A stretch of 64,000 bases of DNA, taken from contig NC_090028.1 in the NCBI RefSeq assembly GCF_037176765.1, positions 20,967,234-21,031,233 on the forward strand, written 5' to 3'. The translations under genes and the position numbers were made by a program. The notes under the pieces were generated by a model that worked only from the letters and a program-made list of their open reading frames with translations, was not told the origin of the DNA and did not search any database. Every line of letters begins with the position of its first letter. Position 1 is the first letter of the stretch. Positions 36,001 to 48,000 of this stretch are shown here, in pieces. This stretch comes from Anolis sagrei (lineage: Eukaryota; Chordata; Lepidosauria; Squamata; Anolidae).

Positions 36001-39000
36001 TCACTCTATTTCCTACCATTTGGGAAGCATCAGTAGTGGGATGCGACACTGGCAAAGGACCTCTCAATCAGAGACAATGGCCATGGCACCATGGCTAATG
36101 CTTATTAGTTACTGCGCAGACCAAAACAATGGCAAAGCATCAAACACATAAAGTTCTGAAAGGAGCCATTACCTGAATGGGCTTCACTTGGGGAGGACAG
36201 GATTCTAGCTGCTTGTCTGGGTCCTTCATCTCCTGTGAGGGACGTTGCTGCACAATGTATTCATAGGTGGTCATTCGATGGCACACTAAAGAGGGGAAAA
36301 GGGGCAAAAGGACAGATATTCTGCCAGTTCATTTGTCAGGTGAACAAAGCTGCTATGATTAAAGCATTCAACATCGAGGATATCTGTAAGTTGTTCCCAC
36401 AGCCTTTATAACTCCAGCCTAAAACTAGTTTAAAACAATCACTGAACACTTGTCTCAGTCACATCTTAGATTTCACTTTATAGTTATATATAAGGAACAA
36501 TTATCTATATAATATATAGATAAGATGTTATATAGATATAACATCTTAGATTTCACTTCATAGTTATATATAAGGTGCTACAAATCTGCTACAAAACAGG
36601 AGCTTTTTTGTTGAGTTCCAGGGCCAGAGAAGCAGATGGCGAAAACAGAAGAACAGCCTGCCTCAGGGGAGCGTGCTTGCTCAATCCATGTACAACATTT
36701 ACACAAATGACCAGCCACTGCCAGAAGGGACAGAGAATTTCATCTATGCAGATGATCATGCCATCATTGCTCAAGCAGGGAGCTTTGAGATGGTTGAACA
36801 GAAGTTCTCTGAAGCTCTAGGTCAGGGGTCCTCAAACTAAGGCCCGGGGGCAGGATACGGCCCTCCAAGCTCATTTACCTGGCCCTCGCTCAGGATCAAC
36901 CTAAGTCTGAAATGATTTGAAAGCACATAACAACAACAATCCTATCTCATCAGCCAAAAGCAGGCACACACTTCCTACTGAAATACTAATAAGCTTATTT
37001 TTGTTAAAATTGTTCTTCATTTTAATTATTGTATTGTTTTAAAGTGTTTTATTTGCACAACAAATAAGATATGTGGAGTGTACACAGGAATTCATTCATA
37101 TTTTTTTCAAATTATAATCCGGCCTTCCAACAGTTTGAGGGACTCTGACCTGGCCCTCTGTCTAAAACGTTTAAGGACCCCTGCTCTAGGTGCTCTTACT
37201 GCCTATTACAGGGAAAACCAGCTGATCCCTAATCTATCGAAAACATAGACATGTGTTTTTCACCTCAAAAACAGACAAGCATCCCGAACTCTGAGGATTA
37301 CCTGGGAAGGAATCCCACTGGAGCATTGCAGCACACCCAAATATCTGGGAGTCACTCTGGACCGTGCTCTGACCTACAAGAAGCACTGCTTGAATATCAA
37401 GCAAAAAGTGGGCGCTAGAAATGATATCATACGAAAGCTGACTGGCACAACCTGGGGATCACAACCAGACACAGTGAAGTAGCATAGAGTAGCATAGCCC
37501 TTGCGCTATGCTACTCTGCTGCTGAGTATGCATGCCCAGTGTGGAACACATCTCACCACGCTAAAACAGTGGATGTGGCTCTTAATGAGACATGCCGCAT
37601 TATCACGGGGTGTCTGCGCCCTACACCACTGCAGAAATTACACTGTCTAGCCAGTACTGCACCACCTGACATCCGTCGGGAAGTAGCAGCCAATAGTGAA
37701 AGGACCAAGGCAGTGACGTCTCCAGCTCATCCCCTGTTTGGATATCAGCCAGCATGCCAATGACTTAAATCAACAAATAGTTTTCTAAGATCTACAGAGA
37801 CACTCACTGGAACACCTCAGCAAGTGAGTGTCCAAAAGTGGTAGGCTCAAACCAAGAACCTCAACCAATGGCTGATACCAAATGAGAGACTCCCTCCTGG
37901 GCACACAGAAAACTGGGCGACTTGGAAGGCGCTGAACAGATTGCGCTCTGGCACCACGAGATGCAGAGCCAACTTTCAGAAATGGGGCTACAAAGTGGAA
38001 TCCATGACATGCGAGTGTGGAGAAGAGCAAACCGCTGACCACCTGATGCAATGCTTCCTGAGCCCTGCCACATGCACCATGGAGGACCTTCTTGCGGCAA
38101 CACCAGAGGCACTCCAAGTGGCCAGCTACTGGTCAAAGGACATTTAATCAACTACCAAGCTTGCAAACTTTGTGGTTTGTTTGTTTGTTAAAAAATGCAA
38201 TGCAACTGTTTGGTCTGCCACTGAAAACAATAAATACATAAATTCAAAGGCAAGATAATGTGATATTTAATATTGTCACAATGCAGGAGTGGGCAGGTCT
38301 ATGCTACTTGCGAATATCTCATTGTTTGAAAGTCAGCACAAATCTGCATCCTATCACAGTATAAAAACAATCTTTAAGTAAGCAGTCTTTGATAAAGTGG
38401 AATCTTTCTTTCTGCAATTTGAATCAACTGGTCCATTGTGTCCCAGGGCCCTTCCACACAGCCGTATAATACAAAATATCAAGGCAGATAATCCACAACA
38501 TTTGCTTTGAACTGGGTTGTCTTGAGTCCACACCAACATATAACCCAGTTCAATGTGGGTTTCATACTGCTGTGTGGAAGAGGCCCTAGTCTGCCATTTA
38601 TATGTGCATTGTGATCTGCCCTGAGTCCCCAGCGGGGTGAGAAGGGCGGAATATAAATACTGTAAATCTATGTATATAATAAAAGTCAGTGTTTGTATGC
38701 GGAGGGAGGGCGGTGTATGTGGCAGCTTTCTGATTGAATGCCACTTTCACAGGCCACTGTGACAAGCACGGGTGATGGACCTGAACCAAACTTGGCACAC
38801 ATAACTCCCATGACCCGCTTTACATCTTGGTTAAGTTTGGGGAAGGGCGGACAAAAGATGATGGGATTTATAGTACTTTCAAACCCTTCGGTTCCCACAG
38901 ACCACTGTGGCCCCCAACAAAAGACTGATAAAGACCAACCTTGGCACACAGAGCCCCCATGACCCACTCTACATCCTACTGCACTTTGGAGGAGGGCTGA

Positions 39001-42000
39001 CAATGGATGATGGGACTTGAAATACCCCCACTCAATTCCCGAGACCACTGCGACCCTCATCCAATGACTAATCAAGACCAAACTTGGCACACATAACCCC
39101 CATGACCTCTTTGCGATCTGGTAAGGGTTAGGGGAGGATGGGCAATGGATGATGGGACTTGCAGTACATCCACTCACTTCCCGAGACCACTGCAACCCTC
39201 ATCCAATGACTAATCAAGACCAAACTTGGCACACAGAGCCCCCATGACCCACTCTACTTCCTGGTGCACTTTTGAGGACAGACCATGGATGATGCAGTAC
39301 CTCCACTCACTTCCCAAGACTGCTGCAACCCTCATCTAATGACCAATCAAGACCAAACTTGGCACACAGAGCCCCCATGACCCACTCTCCATCCTGGTGC
39401 AGTTTGTAGGAGGATGGACCACAGATCATGGGACTCGCAGTACCTTCACTAACTTCCTGAGACCACTGGGAGCCATATGACCAACCTTGATACACAATTC
39501 CTTTCTCAAATAACCCAGGCAGCACCGGGTCCCCAAACTAGTAAAAATAAATAAATAAATAAATAAATAATAGAGAAAACAAGGAATTTGAAATGAGAGA
39601 TAACATTTCCAGTTGCTTCTATAGCGTGCAATGGGTCAGGAATACAATTAATGAGCAATAATGTGATACGTACTGAGATAAATGTGGAAGATCAGCAAGT
39701 GGCCCAATAAAAACAGAGTCAGCAATCCCAGGAGAATCAGCACTCCAGCCAAAGCCAAAATTGCTGGTCCCTGGGTTTCAATGGGGGCAGCAGGGAGGAA
39801 CACAAACCATACATCTGTTTGGTTCTGCAAGCCTAGAAAACAGAAAGATCAAACAACCGTAATGTAGGCCATGTGTCTCCAGCGGAACATCTGAAGTAAG
39901 GCAATGGGAGAGAGGATGTGGAAAGTGCTTTCTCTAAAAAATAAACGTAAGCAGGTTTACAGGTTATAGCGGGTAACATCCAAGATTTTTTGAGCATACA
40001 CAACACAGTGCTCTATTGGTCCTAGAGAGGACCATAACAGTACATGATTGTCAGAACGCTTGTTAGTTGAGGTGTCCGCTTGCCTGCAAGTACCCAAGAA
40101 AATCATGGCCACAATTGCATATATCCCCTGACAGATTGCAGTCTGATACCTTCAAAGTGCTGGTCTGTGCGCAACCTCATAGGGTTAAGGAAAAACTCCA
40201 CAAAGACGTAGAAAGCGACTAGCAGGATTAGGAGAAGGCCAAGGATGGCAGATATCACACTGTTCAGAAAGAGCCTGCCAAAAAAGCAGAAGAATCCTTA
40301 GTTCCGTTTTAGCAAAATGCTTAACAGAAAAAGTTTGGATGTTAGGAAAACTGATACAGGATTATAATCTATGTGCTATATCTATAGGACCACATGACTG
40401 CCTAAAGCAAGCATGGGCAAACTTCAGTCCTCCTTGTTTTGGACTTCAATTCCCAGAAATCATAGCCTGTTTACCAGCTGTTAGGAATTGTGGGAGTTGA
40501 AGCCCACAACACCTAGAGGGCCAAAGTTTGCCCATGCCTGGCTTAAAGAATGCTATCATGGCTATGCTCCTGCCTGATTTGAGTATTATATTGCTGGTTA
40601 GGCTCAGGAGCAAAAGGAATGAGCACAAAGCTCAGAGGAACACATACTCCTGGAAATAAAATCTAACTGGAAAGTAAGCCCTAGCATGAATTTTCAGGAT
40701 GCTCACAATATAAGCTCTACCTCCCAGAACAAGCCCAGCTAAAATCGTCAGCCAGAAGGACGTATTTACCGGTAGTACATCTGTTTTAACACATGACGGA
40801 TGTATGTATGTATTTATTTATTTTGAACATTTTTACCGCGCCCTTCTCAACCCCTAGGGGGAACTCAGGGCGACTTCCAATTGGCAATAATTCAATGCCG
40901 CATCATAAAATACAAAATAGCAAATATAACAATTAAAAAACTTATCCGAATCCACTTCCAAGCCATAGACAAACATCATCAATTGTCCTTTAACCTAATT
41001 GCCTGAAGGCCTCATCCCACAGCCACGTTTTTATCTTCTTTCTAAAGGTGAGGAGGGATGACGATGACCTAATTTCCACGGGAAGCGAATTCCACAGGCG
41101 GGGGGCTACCAACGAGAAGGCCCCTGACCCTCGTCCCCGCCAAACGTATATTGAATTATAAAATAGTATTAAGATATAATAAAATATAAATAAATAATAT
41201 TATTGATCTAATGGTGCCCCCAGTGACACAATGGGTTAAGCCCTTGTGCTGGTAGGACTGCTGACCAAAGGTCGGCGGTTAGAATCCGGAGGTGGGGTTA
41301 GCTCCCGTTTGTCAGCTCCAGCTTCTCATGCAGGGACATGAGAGAAGCCTCCCACAGGATGGTAAAACGCCCCCTAAACAACATCTTTGTAGATGGCCAA
41401 TTATCTCACATCAGAAGCGACTTGCAGTTTCTCATATCACCCTTGACATGAAAAAAATGATATAATATTATTATGATGTCCCAGAAGACATGACTCTATT
41501 TGAATAAATGTACATTTTTGCACATGAATAAATGAAAGTTGAAAATATAATACATCCCCTGAAAATAAGCCCTAAAGCGTCTTCTAGAGCAAAAATTAAT
41601 ATTAAGACTCTGTTTTATTTTCAAGGGAAACACAGTGTGTGCAACAACACTGGAGTAACACTTTCTCAAATATTGTATTTGACCTGGGACACTTAAGTCA
41701 AGATGAATTACAACAGACATAATTTATTCCAGGATTATTAAACAAACACAAAACTTAGTTTTCAAAAGCCAAATATAATAGACCAAGAAAATCAATTGAA
41801 TGTCCACTTGTCCTAGCCAGAGTCAAAGGTCCCCATTGTTTGGCTCTTTAAATTCTAATCTGTGCTTCTCTTAACTAAATACAAATGTTATTTTATTTTT
41901 TAAAAAGATTTTATTTATAAATTTGTCCAACAAAATGTATAAGCATACATTTTTCTCTCTTTTTACAGTATCTTAGACAAAAGAGTATGTCATATTATAT

Positions 42001-45000
42001 ACAATCTAACAGTAAATAAACATCAAAAACATCTTTAATCATATTTCTTATCATTTTTAAATTTCCATTACAACTTATGCTACATATAATTCTATCACAT
42101 ACCTTTTATCAACTTATACATATTGTATTTCTTTATCATTATTATTATACTTTTTTTCCCTCTTCCCCTTAGTTTGTGCCTCCTTCACCAGGACCAACCA
42201 ACTCATGTTGTTTCACGTTTCTCTTGCTGGCTTATACCCCTTTCCCTCATTAAACACATACTCAATAAATTTCCCCCATATTTTACAAAAGTCTGTTTGT
42301 TTACATATTCTCCTTTTAATTATAATATTGCAAGTTAGCTTATCATTAATCACTATATTCCAAATTTCCCTATACCATTCTTCTAATTGAATTTTTTTTT
42401 CTTGCCAGTTTTTTGCTATTAACAATTTAGCTGCTGTTATTAAATTAGAAACCAATTCTTTCTCTTCTTGTAAGGGAATTACATTATCATGTATAAGTAA
42501 TAATGCTAATTTTGATGTAATCGCAATCTCTTTTTGAATTTTATTTTATTACTAGCAGTCCGCTGCCACGCATTGCTGTGACCCAGTCTGTTGATCTGGA
42601 AAATAAAGTATTGGTTTCTAATCTATGTAATTTCTTTATGCTTGTGGGTAAACAGTATTTCTTGTTGTCTCTTTGTCAGTGTTAATGTGGAGATTGTCTG
42701 GTTTGCCTACTCTGGAATATGCAATATATCATTTTCCTTCTTTAGGGGTCCCTTTCAAATCTATGATATTATATCTCTATGTGTGTGAATCATATATATC
42801 TATATCTATGGCTGGATGGCTCTTTGTCAGGAGGGATTTGATTAGATTTTCTTGCCCTGGTGAAGAGAGTTGGACTGGATGGCCTTAATTATTTTCTGTT
42901 GGTGATGGGGTTCAGCGAGGAAAATTTGCCCCAATTCTGTCGTTTGTGGTATTCAGAATGCTCTTTGGTTGTAGGTGAACTATAAATCCCAATAACTACA
43001 ACTCCCAAATGTCAAGGTCTATTTCCCCAAACTCCATCTGTGTTGATATTTGGGCATGTGGAATATTTGTGCCGAGTTTGGTCCAGATCCATCATTGTTT
43101 GAGTCCACAGTGGTCTCTGGATGTAGGTCAACTACAACTCCCAAACTCAAGGTCAATGCCCACCAAACCCTTCTAGTCTTTTCTGTTGATCATGGGAGTC
43201 CTGTGTGTCACCTTTGGTTGAATTCCATCATTGGTGGAGTTCAGAATGCTCTTTGATTGTAGGTGAACTATAAATCCCAAGAACTACAACTCCCAAATGA
43301 CAAAATCAAAAAAAATTGAGTGAAGGACATACATTGGGTTGTAAGGTGTATGCTGTCCAAATTTGGTGCCAATTCGCACACTGGTTTTTGAATTCTGTTA
43401 ATCCCACAAACGAACATTACATTTTTATTTATATAGATAAATGTATTTCCTGAGTGTAGTTTATTAAGGCAAAAAGCCAATAACAAGTCTTGAAGTAGCT
43501 GAAGTACACAGTAAAATAAAGCACATAGATGATTCTATTCCATAGTAACTTTGCCTGTGTGAGTCAATAAGGAGATGTCAACAATCCATACCAATAGTTC
43601 CTCTGTCCCACACAATTGTTGAGCCACATGCAGTGATGGTCAAATCCACACACACATTTGTTGCAGGTCCCACAGTGCTTTGATCTAGAGCTCCTAACAG
43701 TAAGAATGAAAGGTTCATGTTAATTTAGACTTTAAGAAAGAGATCAGAGCAAATGACAGTCTACATGTGTCCTAAACCCCAGTACAGAAACACAATTTTG
43801 GGGGCTATAACTACCACAAGCCATTTTGGTTGGAGATTCTGGGGTTTACAACCCAAAAAGTAACTTTCATAAACCCCAGCTACATTATATGCTTACAACA
43901 CGATGAAAAATGTATGTCAGTGTAGCATGCTGGAATTGAAGACAGATTCCATATATTCACTTTCTCTTTCAATTAAGCCTATTCATATATTTGGTATAAT
44001 CCACATCCCAACAAAAGGTAGAGGATTGCACTATAGTTGCACTCTTAACTAATGTTGCCTTCTTTGGTTGAGGCCAGCGTATTTGCAAAACTTCATTTTA
44101 GGCAATAACAGAATCATTAGCACAGGGCAGTTCACTGGGTAAACAATAGGCATGCGCAATCCATGCTTCTAAATGGGTCTAAAGTACTTACAAAACTAAA
44201 ATTCTGGTGGTGAAAACTAGGGGGCGCTGGTGCTTTGCTTCTGCAGTGTTGCTAAAGTTCTGGTGGTGAAAATTTCAGAACTTTAACAAAACTTGCAAAA
44301 TTTCATTATTATTTCATTATTGATGATTAGGAACCAATTAGGAACTGCCATTTATAATGAAATTTTGAAAGTTTTGTTAGAGTTCTGAAATTTTCACCAC
44401 CAGAACTTTAGCAACACTGTAGAAGAAATGCATCAGCGCCCCCTAGTTTTCATCACCAGAACTTTAGTTTTGTAAGTACTTTAGAACCATTTTGAAGCAT
44501 GGATTGCACATGCCTTGTAAACAAAAAGAAGTGTCCCTTCTCAGTATTATCGATGCTACCAGTACAAGATAGTGGTGCCACTGTCATAAAATTTGGGGAA
44601 AGCTTCTGTATTGAAGAAAAGAAGTAACACAGAACTATGCCAACACGAAAAGAATCACTGCGATAGTGATATTGGGCTGCTGTGAGTTTTCCAGACTGTA
44701 TGGCCATGTTCCAGAAGCACTCTTTCCTGACATTTTGCCCACATCTATGGCAGGCATCTTCAAAGGTTGAGGGATCTGCTGGAAATTAGACAAGTGAAGT
44801 TTATATATCTGGGTGGGAGAAAGAACTCTTGTCTCCTTGAGGCAAGTGTGAATGTTTTAATTGGTCACCTCGATTAGCTGAGCCCCCGGTGGCACAGTGG
44901 GTTAAACCCCTCTGCTGGCAGGACTGAAGACCAACAGATCGCAGGTTCAAAGAGAGAGAAGCCTACCACAAGGATGATAAAACATCAAAACATCCAGGCG

Positions 45001-48000
45001 TCCCCTGGGCAACGTCCTTGCAGATGGCCAATTCTCTCACACCAGAAGCGACTTGCAGTTTCTCAAGTCACTCCTGACATGACAAAAAAAACCAGCAACC
45101 TCAATTAGCATTTAATGGCCTTGCAGCATTAATGCATGGCTGTTTGCTGCCTGGGGGGGATCATTTATTGGGAGGTGTTAGCTGCCCCTGATTGATTCTT
45201 GTCTGGAATTCCCCAAATGCTACGTTCAGCAAAGGACAAGAGGGATTCTCTCACCTCTGCAGGAGTCTACCATATACCATGCAGCTGTGGAGAAGTCTAC
45301 ATAGGGACCACCAAACGCAGAAGCATTGCCCAAATACGAATTAAGGAACATGAAAAGCATTGCAGACTAATTTAACCAGAGAAGTCAGCCATAGCAGAGC
45401 ACCTGATGAACCAACCTGGACACAGCATATTATTTGAGAACACAGAAATGCTAGACCGCTCGAACAATCACCATGTCAGACTACATAGAGAAGCCATTGA
45501 AATCCATAAGCGTGTGGACAATTTCAACAGAAAGGAGGAAACCATGAAAATGAACAAAATCTGGCTACCAGTATTAAAAAAGTCTAAAATGAGGACAGGA
45601 AATAAAGAGCAACATTCAAAAAGCAGGGGAAATCCACGCAAGAATCAATCAGGGTCCGTTAATTTTATTTATTATTTATTTCTTATATTTTTACCCCACC
45701 CTTCTCACCCCTGAGGGGGGACTCAGGGCGGCCTTATTGGGATCTAACACCTCCCAATAAACGATTACCCCAGGCATCACCCAGCCAGGCTTTGAAGCTG
45801 CAAGGCCATTAAATGCTAATCAAGGTGGCCATTTGCAACATTCAAACTTGCCTCAAGCAGACAAGTGTTCTTTCTCCCACCCTGGACATTCCACAGATAT
45901 ATAAACCACTTGCCTAGCTTCCAACAGACCTCACAATTTCTGAGGATGCCTGCCATAGATGTGGGCGAAACATCAGGAGAGAATGCTTCTGGACCATGGC
46001 CACAAAGCCCAGAAAACTCACAGCAACCCAGTGATTTCTGCCACGAAAGCCTTCGACAACACATAGTTATATTCTTTGAATAACTATAATTGGAGAAGTT
46101 AACAGAAAATGGATTTCTTTATGACATATATAGTCAACATGTTTATAGCATCAGCTCAGGAAATTCCTAGTTCCCTAACTGCTCAAGGTGCAAGTAAACA
46201 ATGATAAGATCTTATTGCACAACTATTATGGTTCTTGCATGCTTCACCTGATATTTTCAATACTAACTGTCCTTTAAGCTCATAGGGCAAACAAGGGTAT
46301 GACTTAAAAAATACTTGCACATCAACATCACAGATGTGACAGTGACGGTTTTCAATGACATGAGAATGCTGGCTCCGACTGAATGCAGCCAGTGGCCCCT
46401 TGTAATTCTTCTGCCGCACGCTGTCATCGGCTGGGTCAATAGAAACAGCTGTAAGATGAACAATTAGATGGCAGAGAAAAAAAATTCCAGGACACTGATA
46501 TAGGCACAGTTAAGGACTCTTTCTGTGAATTTACTGATTGCTACCTTTTAAGCTCCTCTTCACAAGAACACAACATCAATTCTAAATAATTTCAGTTAAA
46601 AAAATTCCAAAGGCTTTTTTCACCAACTAGCTCTACAGGTAAAAATAACTATTCATGTAAAAAAGTAAAACAGACATCAATACGGCACAAGTACCATGTC
46701 TTAACGGACAACAGGTTGAACATGAGCCAAGAACTAGACCCTTATAGGTCCTCTTTAACTTGTGGAATTGTGCAATATAATTTTTTTCGGCCAGCACCTT
46801 AATCACTCTGACTTGGGACACCACCTCAGCCCTGTTGACTTGTAAATGCCTTTTTACTTTTAATGTTTTGAGTGTTTGCTATCATTAGATCTAGTACTAA
46901 ACATGTTCTAAATGTTTGATTTATATATTTAAATATCTAAGTTTGTTATTTTTGAGTTGTTCTATAAGTACACCTGATGTTGTTTATTTTATTGTTTATG
47001 ATTTGATTTGTTTGTTATGTTATGCCAGCATTGAATGTTTGCCAGTTTTCTGTTGTAAACCGCACTGAGTCCCCTCGGGGAGATAGGACGGTATAGAAAT
47101 AAAGATTATTATTATTATTATTATTATTATTATACTGACAAGCTGGGAGGTGTCCAGAGCTGGGTGATTAAAATTACCAAAGGTCTCGAGACCATTAATT
47201 CCTCTGAGGAGTGGCTTAAAGACCTGGGGATATGTAGCCTCAGAAGAAAAGGGCAAGAGGAGACATGAGAGCCATGTATCAATAGGTGAAAGGATGTCAC
47301 AAGTAAGAGCGAGCAGGCTTGCTTTTTGCTGCCCTGGAGACTAGGATATGGAGCAATGGATTCAAATTACAAGAAATGAGATTCCACATGAACATTAGGA
47401 AGAACGTCCTGACTATAAGAGCTGTTCAGCAGTGTAACTCTGCCTTAGAGTGTGATGGAGCCTCCTTCCTTGGATGGACATCTGTCGGGAGTGCTTTTCC
47501 TGCATGGCAGGGGTTGGACTAGATGACCCATGTGGTCTCTTCCAATTCTATTATTCTAAGCATAAATATATTAGTTATAGAAGCATAACATAATGCTTCA
47601 AATGTTAACAATCCTATAGTCAGGAAAAGCAGTCTGCAATGACAGATATATTACTACATGTTCTCCATCATTTAGTAACAACAACAACAACAACAACAAC
47701 AATTATTATTATTATTGTCGTGTCAGGAGCGACTTGAGAAACTGCAAGTCACTTCTGGTGTGAGAGAATTGGCCGTCTGCAAGGACGTTGCCCAGGGGAT
47801 GCCTGGATGATTTGATGTTTTCATCATCCTTGTGGGAGGCTTCTCTCATGTCTCTGTATGAGGAGCTGGAGCTGATAGAGGGAGCTCCTCCACCTCTCCC
47901 CGGATTCGAACCTGCGACCTGTCGGTCTTCAGTCCTACCAGCACAGGGTTTAACCCACTGCGCTACCGGGGGCTCCATAATAATAATAATCATCATCATC

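Larger units (their letters stand above)
44668..46065 (+). mobile_element. Penelope-derived unit: inverted arms around a GIY-YIG region
   Basis: Left arm about 44668-45200 (minus sense), right arm about 45750-46065 (plus sense). Between them a frame at about 45262-45600 with [19 protein letters not shown], then [12 protein letters not shown] and [20 protein letters not shown]: the GIY-YIG endonuclease of Penelope-like elements with the Cys-x-Cys insert. One stop splits it. No reverse transcriptase. A SINE and an L2 tail have inserted. Confidence 0.8.

Noticed and set aside
41207-41460. tRNA gene
   Set aside because: Same SINE family, with more decay in the head.
46441-46452. Splice acceptor TTACAG inside ZDHHC1 coding exon 2
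   Set aside because: Sequence upstream continues the protein ([12 protein letters not shown]) as in human; the real acceptor is CTATATCAG before 46494.
47715-47978. tRNA gene
   Set aside because: A- and B-box-like sequence belongs to the SINE head; the body and tail are SINE and the cloverleaf is not conserved.
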